A DNA stretch of 64,000 bases from contig CM077115.1 in the NCBI GenBank assembly GCA_039619475.1, positions 445,831,292-445,895,291 of the forward strand, in the 5' to 3' direction. The notes beneath the pieces were generated by a model, which had not been told where the DNA came from, made no database searches, and saw nothing but the letters and a program-made list of their open reading frames with translations. Positions 23,501-36,700 of this stretch are shown piece by piece. Each line of letters starts with the position of its first letter. Within the stretch, counting starts at the first letter, position 1. The stretch is from Icerya purchasi. Its lineage: Eukaryota; Arthropoda; Insecta; Hemiptera; Monophlebidae. The position numbers and the translations under genes are program-made.

Positions 23501-26500
23501 GTTTAATAAATTAATTAACCCCGTTATTATTACTAGCCGATTGTTCTTACATTAACTTGTTCAAATAAACTTTATAATGAGATATTATTTATGTTAAAAT
23601 TAAAATTTTTGCTCTCGCTAGAACAGTGAGGAGAAGAGCCCGGAAAAATAATTACTTCCGATAAAATAAGTGCACAAGCGGGCTATACGCGATTTTGATA
23701 AGAGCAGAGGCGCAACATAATTTTTGTGAAAATTTCCATCTTTCAAAAGATTTAAGTTTGGCTAAACTGTTTTAAAATAATCGGCAAGACAATTTAAACA
23801 TTCCTTGCAGCAGTCCACCAAATTTTTTTACAATATCGAAAATGCATATCCAAAAATTAAACACATTCAAGAAATCTTTATTTAAGGCCAAGCGCGGTAC
23901 AAGTTGACCGATTCCAAAACGAAGTGTTAATTTTTTTTTTTTTTACCCCCTTTGGGTTTGCTACCAGAGAGCATTATTCCAGCAAAAAGGAATAGATGCA
24001 TGAAATAGAATAGAAATTATGGAATCAAGGAACACCCCTAGGACAGGAACAACAGAGAGAATAGGTAAAGGAAAGAACATAAGAGGCGTTGAAAGGAGCA
24101 GGAAGATCAAGAGCTTTAAAAGATGATAATAAAGTAACTTACGACCGGAGCACTCGAAGAGCACGTGATTCGCATCACAAACATACTGAGAACCTTCAGA
24201 ACCTAATGGACAATTAGGGGATGCAGCCAAGGAAAAGCGATTTAGAGAAAAAGAAAGGAGACTATGCGAGAAACGAAGGCGAGATAATTTAGTAATTATG
24301 GACCGACGTAAACTGCGGAACTCATAGAACCAAGGGCGAGGAGGAAGAACAGGGGATTAATCAAGAGATGAAAGGAATTAGGATTAGCGAAAAGAGAAAC
24401 ATAAACAGAGTGCCTAAGATGGCAGGATTTAGTTGGAAGAAGAATATTGTGTGCTGGAACCCTACTAATAAAATTTCCATTGGAAACAGCAGCTTTAGCA
24501 AGGAGGTCGACGGCTACATTTCCATCAATGCCTAAATGTCCGGGAATCCATAATTTCGTTTCGCCGTACCCATATTGGTATTTGTTAAGGCGGAAACCTC
24601 CTCCAGACAACAGGTTTTCCAATGATTTTTTACAAAAAACTTCGACTATTGTACTTATTGCAATGAATCATCAAATTACATAATAATATTGATGTTCAAA
24701 AATGAATAGAAAAAAATATGTTTATGTGTGAAAGAAGAACAAAATGGCAGCGCTAGTGGTGCTCAAACTTAACTCCTAGTTTTGCGTCGTGGAACGCCTA
24801 TGTAGTTGACTAAAATCAACGAAACAATTTTTTTTAAATTAAAATAAGTCATTCCGCTTTGCAAGAAATTAAATTAAGCAAAAAAAAAAAAAAAACAATT
24901 GAAAATGTGAGGACAGAAAGAAAAAAACGTCCTTTTTTTATAAACAGATCGTTAAAAACAATATTTATTATAACAATTTATAAGAAAATTTAGAGGGTCG
25001 TGCAAAGGAGGCCAATAAATTAAAGAAAATATCTATATAAAATTTCAAGTTGATCGGTTCATTACTTTTTGAGTTACATTCCATGACTGGCGGGAAACAA
25101 AACGCATCGCAAAGGACACACATACATGTACATGAATATTTAACTCCTCTAAAAGAGTTGATTTGCGCATCTCTACTCTCAATTGTTTGTGCGAAAATGA
25201 AAAACGACGGTTACTCAGACACTGAATTTTTCGTTACAATTGAAGGGAAGTACTCCCCATTATTCAAAAAGTAAACTAGCAAACTTGTGTTTGGCTAAGA
25301 AATTAAAAGGTAGGATCGTGAAGGGCACACGCTCGTTTACCTTTCGGTGTACTTCTGGAGCCCATCGTTTCAGTGACTTTTTAGGGACCACCGTTAGGAC
25401 TTTCTTTTGGAACTATATTCTTCAGATACTAAATGAAGTTTTAAAGTAATTTAAAAAAAAGGCAAAAAATTAATATCTGGAGGGAATTTTTCCCGTAAAA
25501 ATAAAAAATAATATATAAAAAAAAACAACAAAAAAAACTGAAAAATTATAAGTACGCGAAATTATTATTACAATGACACCATCTAACCAAGCACAAGTCT
25601 CGTATTCACTGGTTTAATTGATAACAAAAAAATATATTACCCAGAGACGTTCCTAAAATACAAGTGTTTATTAAAAAAAAAAACCCAAACAAAAACGAAA
25701 ACAATCCGCGAATTCTCTTAAAATTATGCTGCGATTAATAATTATAAATCCATTATTGTTATTATCAATAATAATAATAGATAAGTAATTATTAAAAACT
25801 TCAGAATTAATCAATTTCATTAATTCTTTGTACTTAAGAAAAATATGTTAAAGGTGTAAATATATACACGGTGAAACATCGATCGTGCCACTACCGAATA
25901 ATAATGTTTTAAATTAAATCTCTAATGACAAGGTGAGATATTTCTCTTATCAATTAAGGAAATCAACTAGGTGTGACATTCAGACCGAGGTGCTGAGACT
26001 AAGATTTTACATAAATTATTTCGCGTGTAACTCACCGTTTCGTCAATCCAAATAGCTTGCAACTGAGTAATAAACATAATTAGAGTAAACACGGCGAAAA
26101 GCAGCCCTTCAAACATTAAAATCAACATCATTATAACTGTGGTAGGCGGTGAGAAGACGTAACAATCTGACCATTCATTGTGCAAGCAAACAACAAAATG
26201 ATTTACGCATAGGAACAGCGCATGCGATGATAATACGGTAATGTAAAACTGTAACATAATGAAAAAACATAATAATAATCAATCACAGTCTTACATATTA
26301 ATCGGACACAAGAAATACTTCCCGCGAGCGTCCAAAAATGTTTACATGTACATATATTCGAAATAATCAAGTAGATGAAACATTTCGATTTAAAATTTAG
26401 AACATCGTAAGAACACCGTGGTAATTACCAGAATGTAGAACAACACAGCATTCAATTGCACTGAATGGGGTTTTTGCCGCTATACAGTTGACGTTGGTCT

Positions 26501-29500
26501 GTCTCTATGTGGCTTCAAATCCCCATTGCTTTCGATAGCTGACCGGCCGAAACGGTGTCACCGGTTTTGGTCATCGGTTTTGGTCACCGACGGATACCCG
26601 ACGATCTAAACGTACCTACGACCCGAAAACACTACCAAAGATCTATGGTTGGGACACAGAGCTGCCCTTTTTAATGATCCGTGTAAAACTTGCCAACCTA
26701 CCGCCGTCGTATTACCAGCGTCTGCAGCGCTTCCACCTTCTAGTGTCCAATAGTATGTTGCGGTCCACGTCCGGCGCAGTTTTACTCTGCTTCGTAGCTC
26801 GCGCGTTCCCCACATCTACCACACCACGGACTCTCACAGCATGTAAGGTATGACTTCGCTCGTCCTTTAATGCACGCCCGGCTTAATAGACAATAATAAA
26901 AAGTTAAATTTATCATGTTGTTCTTCCTCTAGCCGGAAAACAGATTCAAAAAAGGACTAACAATTTTTGATAAATTTTCTGTAGGAATTTTTCCAGTATG
27001 CTTTCAATAGTAATCCATTTCCTCCATCGGACCCGTCCGGCATTTAGCTAATATATATATAACAAAAGAGAAGAGAAATAACGATTAAAGAGAAATCGAA
27101 GATGAAATTAATTGTAACGAAAAAAGGAAAAAGGTAGAATAACTGATAAAACTAGGGATAAGTATAGACAATAGAGAGATAAAATGAACGATCTCACCGA
27201 TCTTCTTGTTCTTCATTTTCTTCTTCAGGTGCCTTCTCCTCGAAGTGGGTTGACTATTATATGACGAAACTGTCCTCTATTGCTGGCTATCCTTAAGGCT
27301 TCTGAAATTTTCCTGATATTTAACCATTCCAGTATATTTTTAATCGAGTCCTTCTTCCTCGGTCTCGGTTCCCTTCAATATTTCCCCTTGTAGAATAATT
27401 TGTAATAGCTCATATTTATTATTTCTAAATATATATGTCCTAGCTATTCCAACTTTCTTCTATTTAACCAATTCTCTTTTTTTTTTCATTCTGTGCAACA
27501 CTTCCTTATTGGAAACTTTATCGACCCATAAAACATTTAATATATCCTTCTGTACAGCCACATTTCAAATGCTTGTAATCTGTTTATGGATGCCGCTTTT
27601 AGTGTTCAAATTTCCAGCCCGTATATTAAGTACCGGAAGCACATTTAGTTATTCTCCATCTGGTTGTTAGTGGCAGCTCCCTATTACACATCAATTTTCG
27701 TACTTCTTGCTGCTTCAATTCGAGTTTTAATGGTATACCCATTTATCATTAATCCAACATCCTAAGTATTTTATTCTGTTTACCCGTTGTAGTATTGGCT
27801 GTGCATTTACTGTTATTTCTTTCGAAATTGTTACTTCCTTATTATTTATAATCATTATTTTGGTTTTAGCGATGTTTATTTTGATACCGTATTCTCCTCA
27901 ACTATCCTTTAGTTTATCTACTAAGTACTGCAAGTCTTCTATACTTGTCGCTATTAACACCGCGTATCATCTGCATATCTTATGTTGTTTATTATCATTT
28001 ATTTTTATTCCTTTTTTAACTAGATCTAATGCTTCTTTGAATATCTGCTCCGAATAAAAATTAAACAGCAGCGGTGAAAGTAGATATCCCTGTCGGACTC
28101 CTTTCCTAATTTCTAGTTCTTCTGTGAGGTGTTGATTAACTTTCACTTGAGCCGACTGCTGGTTCTAATACAGATTCATAATTATTCTTATATCGTTACT
28201 ATCTTGAAACATAATCAGAAAATACACGAACGCGGCACTGATATACAACGAGAACAATTAATTTTGATCTTTCCGATACGGTTGTGGAACCACTGATGAA
28301 GCGTCTCGAAAGCTTAAATTAAAAGATAACAATTAATTCATTAACAATTAATTGTTTCCTCTCCTTTTCGCACAATACGCAACAATATATTTATACGAAT
28401 TACTAAGGGGTGGGGGTGGGGGCAAAACAAAAACAAAAAAACAACACATTATTCAATTTGACCAGAACACCGATCTACATGATCCCTTCCCCCTCACACT
28501 TTGCATAATTTTAACATTGTACGACCGTATATGACCATTCCTAAATCAATAATAGCGTACTTTTGTCCCCGATAATTATTCTCTCGCGAAGGATTCGCAA
28601 TTAAAGCGAACATTCCACAAATAAATACATATAAGGGAAAAATTTTAGTCCTCAAAAATTACAAAAACAGAAGAACACTGGAAAAATATAGATAATTTCG
28701 TTGTAATGTAAATTTTGTTACTTTTAAGCGTTTCATATACGGTTTATGTCGACATTTAGAAATTAAACATATAAGAGGACATCATTTGACCGGCGGAAGT
28801 AAAACAGTGACGTTCTAATACTTCGTTTAGTCATGAGAACTAACAGTTGCAACGAACCTTTTTAATTTTCATTACATTTTTACAGATTAAATTTTTCACT
28901 TAGAATTTCAACAACCCCGGGGGGCTAATGTGTGCTGGTAGAAGGTCTGTTTTGACTCTGAGTGGAATTTAATTTTTCGATAAAAACTGTTTATAACTGC
29001 CAATTTTGTTAGGGAAATTTAAATAATGTCTCTGATTTTACTGTGAAATTAAATTAACCGATATAGAATTACCAACGCGGTATCGTGCCAAAAACGTGTA
29101 TTATGTTTTTCGTCGTTCTAATGTGTAACGCTGTAATCAACAGAAAGGTCAACACACATTATCGATGCGCAATGACAGTACATCCTGGTTGGAGGACAAC
29201 ATTCTTCCGCCGACTAAAATCATTATTAAAGTGAAACTTATACACGTAAATAAACCAGAAGTAACACCAAACAGCACAGAAGTTGTAAGAGCGCAAAATG
29301 CAGTTGCGTAATAAATGTTGCGTAAATTTGAATAATGAAAGAGATAACAACTATGACGGCAGTAAGGAATCAGACAATATTAACTGTCGAGAACAGTTAA
29401 ACACCATCTTATCCGTCAGGCCGACGCATAATAGCCCTGTGTAGTGGCAGATAGTCTCACTGAAGGATTTTTTAATATCGTCCTCAATAACGACGAAACG

Positions 29501-30649
29501 GACGCTTTTACAATGTCGTCATAATTACAGCAGAAAATTTAAAAAAAATAAAAAACCCTCATCCTAATAGTGATAATACAATTTATGAAAACATTTATAT
29601 TTATTTTACAAAAATTTCAGTCCGAAGTCCTACGAGATATTTCGGCGGCACCATGGTTTGTCCGTAATGATGATATACACAAAGACCTCTGCATTCCAAC
29701 GGTTAAAGAAGTAATTACGACCCCTTTGCTAAAAGATACTTTCATCGAATTGGGAACTACATCAATCCGCTAGCAGCTAATCTTTCACAGAATATCGCAC
29801 GATTCAGACGATTGAAACGACACAGTCAAATAAAACTGGAATTTCATCCGTAGACGTTAATTTGTATAGCTCAACATAATCCAATAAATAACGTACATAA
29901 AAATAAGGAATACTGGGAAACGTTCCATCATAGTTTACATAAAATAACATTGCTACTTATTGTTCAAATGAACAGATTGTATGCAGACAAAAAGGATAAA
30001 AAAAAAAAAAAATGTATAATTAGCAATTTATGGCTCGTTGTAACATTTTTATTCGCCCTAGCAATGTTGTGGATTTAACAATAACTCATTAAAAACAATT
30101 TATTAAGTGTTCCATCTGTAATCAGAAAAATCTGCAACGAACAAGTTTAACAAATGGCACGAAGGAAAGAGGAGTCAGCGGAAATAATAATTGGTTATAA
30201 ATGTTTTCTAACCGTACTGCACGTTGTAGATAACGATTATAACTCTCTCTTTGTAAGAAAATTATTACAAAAATAATTTATCTATAATGTAATTTAAAAA
30301 TCTTACTTCCCTTTTCGTCGTCTACCAAGTACATCCCAACAATATTTTCAATATGGACTCAACTAGCTTTGATCGTATCTTCGCTTGTATTTTTGTTAAA
30401 TGTGACCAAATTTAGGGGACAAAGGATTGTGTGGTATTAAAAAACTGTTCAATTTACGCAATAAAACTACTGGATTTTATTAAGGGGAATTAATGCAGAC
30501 ATATAAAATATTAATAGTAGATAACAATGCATCGTAAAATCAATTTTTCATCTTACATTCTTCTAAACTAATAAAACAGTCAGCTACACTATCAAATGTT
30601 CTCACATATATATATATAAATATGTGTGTGTATATGTATATATATATAC

Positions 30650-30720
<71 letters not shown>

Positions 30721-33700
30721 AGATACAATTATCCCCATCTAACTTGCGACATTAAACTTACAAGCTCATTCTCTTTCTTTCTCGCAATAATTAGATTAGG
30801 AAAAATAACGTTTTTTTTTTCCAGTATACTGTCATGAGCATAGAGTAACGTAAAGAAAATACTAATTTTGTGATTGGAATTCTGGTTTTACTATGTTGTG
30901 GGAAATGAAAAACATGGATTAACTTTTACATGTTTATATTATTTCTTATAGATCAACACACAGCATAGTCTTCTTCTTTAAGGTGCCATATCCTCATCGG
31001 ACTTCAGGTTGTTGACATGAAGATAATTCTTTTCCATTTTTCCGATTCCTGGCTGTTTGAATTATTACTTCTGTTGAATGGTTTGTCCAATTTTTTATGT
31101 TTTCAAACCATGTCGTATTCTTCCTGCCAATCCATCTTTTTTCTTCGATCTGCCCAAGTAAAATTGTCCTCCTCAGTAGCTGATATTTAGGGCCACGTAT
31201 TATACGCCATTCTAGTTTCTTCTTTTTTATTGTATTCACCAGTTCCCGATTGTTGTCTACACGCAGCAGTACTTCTGATTTTTTTATCTTCTCCGTCCAC
31301 GAGATCTTAAGCATTCTTCGGTAGCATCACATTTCGAAGGCTTCCAGTTGTTTTTTCAGCATTGCCGTTTTCAGTGTCCATGTCCCACATCCGTATAATA
31401 GCCGCGACTATATGTAGCATTTCAGAACTCTCAATTTCAGCGATATCTTGAAGTTCTTAGATGTTAGTACTTTCTCCCAATTACTAAAAACATCTCTTAC
31501 TGTCGCTATGCGTATCTTTCTTCGTCCGGGTCTGCCTTCTCATTTATCCAGCATCCAAGATATTTGTACCGGACCACCTTTTCGGTGTTTCTTCCTGATA
31601 ATTTGAGCTGTATATTGTCCAATCTTTCTTTGCTACTTATCACCATCTTTGTTTTTTCGATGTTAATTGAAAACCGGTATCTTTTACTTATTTCATTGAC
31701 ACTATTTAACAATTCCTGGAGGTCAGGCAATGATTCTGCTATCAGCACTGTGTCATCTGCGTATCTAATATTGTTTAAGATTTCAGCTCCAATTCTTACT
31801 CCTATATGCTTTTCTTGCAAAGCCTCCCAAAAGATTATTTCTGAATATATATTGAAAAGCAATGGCGATAGCCCTTGCCTTGCACCACGTTTGATATGAA
31901 TCTGTTGTGAGTCATTATTCCCAATCTGCACAAATGCTGTTTGATTCCAGTATAGGTTCTTTATCAGTCTTATATCCCAGTTATCTAAACCAATCTGTTC
32001 CAACATTTCTATTAGCTTATTGTGGTGTACTCTACCAAAAGCTTTTTCAAGGTCTGGTATTTCCTCGAGTAATGTTCGAACCGGGTAAAGTAACCCAGTT
32101 GATATTAAATGGTTCGAACGGTTGGGAAGTTGGAATCTAATTCCGATGCCGCACCAACACAATTAAAATAACGTAAATTAACAAAGGCTAGACGTACTGC
32201 CCAACTATAAACGTCGTAATTTTGCCAAAATTACGCGTATGATAAGAATAATGTGTCGGTGCGACTGGTCGGGCAGTACCGACAGCTGATCGACTAGCCG
32301 GGTTTTCGCGAGTTTTTCGGTTGATAGGTGATTTAATCCGTTTAGAATCCGTTTTGCTGTACGTTTGTTACGAAATGATTGCGTGGTCGGCACACTCGCA
32401 TGAACTTTTAAATTAGATTTATTTTACCTGAAGATTTTATAAAGCTATTTATTAATTTCTGTTTGTCGTGGATTACTCGTGTATATTATTTTTATGTTCG
32501 ATAATATGATAAAAGTTATAAAAGAAGTAAGTGTTTCAAAGTCATTAGAATATATATATATATTATATTATTTGATTAATTTGTGTATACGCGAGCCTCT
32601 GGACGAATCAGATAATCGGAGTGGACACGGCGGTCCGAGCAGCCGTGAGAAAGCTAGATTTTAGCTCAAAAGGCTTCTTATTTATGAACTATCAAGAGCA
32701 AGCATACGATAATACTCGGAACAAAATTCAATATTCTAAATGTGAAATTAATAACAACGGTTAATGTTTTTAAATAATTCTCTTCGATTATGAAGAAAAA
32801 TTTATTTAAACGCGTATTATTTATAAAATGCACTTAATTTTTCGGTAATTATGTTTGAATTAAATTACACGTTTTACGAAAGAAAATTTAAATTTCTTGT
32901 AGTAATATTGAAAAAAAATAAAAAAAACAAAAAAAAGCAGGCCAAAATGCAATAACGTTCACCAATCGATTTATTATTTAACCGAAAAACCATTTATTAT
33001 AATATCAATTTAAACGCATTAATTTTAATAACAATACGTAAGGAGTTTTCATGGTTCATAGAGTAAGTAAAGTAAAGTAAGCCCCATATATCCTCGATAA
33101 GGTATCATAGATTATGCAGTTAAGTATTTCATAATGGTACTTAAGGGTCTAATGGATCTGATGAGAATCCTGAGGCCAGTTCCTTTCTCTCGGCCGCCTT
33201 TACCTTCTCCCAGATAATTTTCTAGTATAACCAATTCAATTTCAGATTGGATATATACCTGGAAGCGATTCGTATCTGGAACGAAACAAGTCTCGATAAC
33301 CTATGATACCTCTGATTTAGTTGACACGAAAATCACAATTTTCGGTAGACATTATGTCAATACATTAACGAAAACTACTTAACGTTCCGAACGATGAACA
33401 CCGTGTAAACACATGTTCTAACTAGTTTTGTTGAACGACCACTTGTGATCGTGTAAATCTGTACTGCAAAAAATACAATCTGCCAATTAATGTGATAAAA
33501 ACAAAAGGTCTGATGCGGTAGACAAAAAACACACCGCACGCATAAATATTAAAATAGAGAATAGAGTACTAGAGAGCAAGTGAACAAATCCAAATATCTC
33601 GGTTGCTGGATTTCAAGCTGCCCGGAATTAAAGATAAAATCTAGAATTGAAATGGCGCGATTTTCATAAGCTAAATAGTTTTCTGCGAAGTGTCATGATA

Positions 33701-36700
33701 TAAAACATGAATTACGGTAGACAATAGAGTTACGTGCAATATGTTTTTTCCACGCTATTATATGCATATGAAACTTGGACCTTTAATAGGCAGAGCAAAT
33801 AGGAAACGATTAGAAGCGTTCGAGACCTGGCTGTATAGACGATTACTTTTGCAATACCGTGAACAGCAAAAATTACAAATAAAGAAAAGTTATGAATAAG
33901 GACCGCGTGAACTAATTTGGTTAATAAAATTAAGGAAAATTAAAATTATTTGGGTCACTTGATGCGCGGGGGCCGAAGTACGAGTTACTACAAACAATAC
34001 TGATGATGGGTGCAGTAGAAGGTGTTCGTGATGTTAGAAGGACGTCATGGATTTCCAACTGTCCAAAAATGGATAGCTGTTACCGAGAGACAGGAAAATA
34101 TTTCCATCTGGCACGAGACCGGCAAACACGGATCAAAGTAGTAAAAGATGTGGACACCAACCTTCGATAGCGAAGACTGCTCAAGAAGAAGAAGAAGAGA
34201 ATGTTGATGTCTACCAAAAATTGTAATTTTGACATTAATTTTAAATTTTATTTTTATTTTGTTTAATAATTCTGCGATTTTTTTTAATATATGTGTATGT
34301 TTAATTTTCGTCGCTCTCTTTAGAATTGGTCACAATGTATATAATCACACAGCCTTAATCTGATAGCCGATTAAAATCAATTCATTCGCGCTTGTGTTAG
34401 CTTTATTCGAAAATAACTAAAAAATCAAATATTGTCTTTTAAAAAGTCGCTTTTATTCTCTTTAATCTTTGTATAGTTTTTGTAACAAATTCCACATTTT
34501 TAAATAAACAGCATTACATTTACGTACATACCACTTCTTTTATTATTATAATATATAAAATATTCTTGTGGTAGACAAGAAAACACAAACATTTACGCGC
34601 GGAAATATTACTTTAAAATTTAAAAGTACACTTATTGATAAATTTAGTAGCAGTTTTTAAGGGAGAGGGAAAAACGCGTATAAACTATTTTTGCAACTTT
34701 TATACATTTCATCGAAATTAATTAATTTTGTGTTCGTGCACAAATCGATATACATCATCAGCCTCCGTTTTTATATATTCAAATATGACGAAATAAGGGA
34801 CCGAAACATTTTTTTCTATTAAATTCAACTAATTTTATTACGAGAAATAAACAATAAATCGGAACTAGATATTTTTTAAATATAAACGTATACAACGATT
34901 AAAAAAATTATCTCATTTCGATTAAGTAAAAGTAAAGCAAGCTCAATATATCCTTGATACGGTATCACGGATTCTGAAATTAACTTTTCATAATGTACCC
35001 TTAAGTACCTAATGGATTTGATGAGAATCCCGGGGCCAGTTCCTTTCTACTTTTGGATTATCCGCCTTTACTTTTCACCAGATAATTCTCTACTATAATC
35101 AATATTCAATATTAGATATTAGAGTCATATGCCACTGGGACAACGACTTGGATCCGGAACGAGACCAGTCTCGATAACCTACGACACCCTTCATTTGGTA
35201 GCCAAGCACCTTTACCACTAGAGGCTACTGTCTTCTCATTTCGATTGGGGGAAAAAAAATAAACATAATTATGCGGCTATCGGAATAATTCGGGATAAAA
35301 CAAAAATCAACGGCGATACGACTACTTTTCTGGCACGTAGATACGGGCGAACTAAAAATAAAAAACAAAAAATGTCGAAATATTTGGCTAAAACAAAACA
35401 TAAAAGACATAAAGATAAAAATCAAAAGCTAATGATAACGCAGAACACTGAAACATCTTAGGAGAATGTTTCGAAATATTACTTAACTGGCGAAAACACA
35501 ATCCTATATGAAAACGGACCCTCCCCTATAGCTCCAGATAAAAAAGAAATTATAAATATAATCGAATCTCTTAAAGGGGAAAATAAAACTCCGCAAGAAA
35601 ATACAATAACAGCGAAGTTATGGAAAAACGAGAATAGTAGGCGCCAAAATAAATTGATTGCACAATTATTAGAAATATTTCAGAAACTGAGATAATAATT
35701 CCTTACGATTGGACAATAGCTTTTATAAGGAATACAGACACAGATGTGAACAATTATTACAGGGATATTTTCCTTCCCCGGGTTATACAAAAGATACTCT
35801 CACTAGAGCATCACAAGAGTTAGAGCAGAAGAACAGCTAAATTTGCAAATTGGTACGAATATCAGTGTGGATTCAGGAGGCCATACGTAAAACAAATTTT
35901 CAATCTCAAGTCAATCATGCTGTATGTAAAAAAAAAGGGGGAAAAAATATATCAAGAAACTATGTTGCAATAAACCTTTGTAAATTTCAGAAAAACGTAT
36001 GATTCGGTGGATAGAATGGTGATATTCAATGTTCTCAGAGAATTTGATCTAGATAAAAAAAAAACAAAAAAAAACCGTTCAATCAGGAAAACATTAACGC
36101 AAATGTAAAAGTTAAATTCTATAGGCAAACTGAAATAAAAATAAAAGTCAGACAAAATGACGAATGGAGACTAGCAAACTCGCGCAAAAATTGTTTAAAA
36201 TTAAACATGTCACATGGTATACAAAAAAAGAAATGATATGGAGAGCCCTGAATATTGCGCTGGAAGATACGGAGCAGTGAATACCGTTAAAAAATGCTAT
36301 ATGACTGTAAAGGATTCGAAGAGAAACTGAAGAAAATACTACCCCCCTTGGACTGTAGAAAAAAAAGGACGTAGTAAAAGAATGGTAACAATTTGGAAAG
36401 AAAGGTTAAAGAGCGGCAAGATTAACGGCGGCGTAGTCTTAAGCGGATAATTCGGAATAATAATAAATAGCTAATAAAATTTAAGCAAAGCCTACAAGGC
36501 ATTACAGTTCCCTAAAAATTTAGGTAAGTCCGATAAAATTTCGACTGATTTGATAACGCTTTATCTTCATAAATTTTAAAAGTATGCCGCTTATTAAATT
36601 TAACACATTTAAGTCATACAAAATAACAAATAATCAAAAACATGATTCAGTTTTTTCCTGATAATTATTTGTTTTCATTTATCGATTAAACAAATTTATG

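Noticed and set aside
30540..30837. Frames rich in Tyr-Ile repeats
   Set aside because: Translation of a TA microsatellite.
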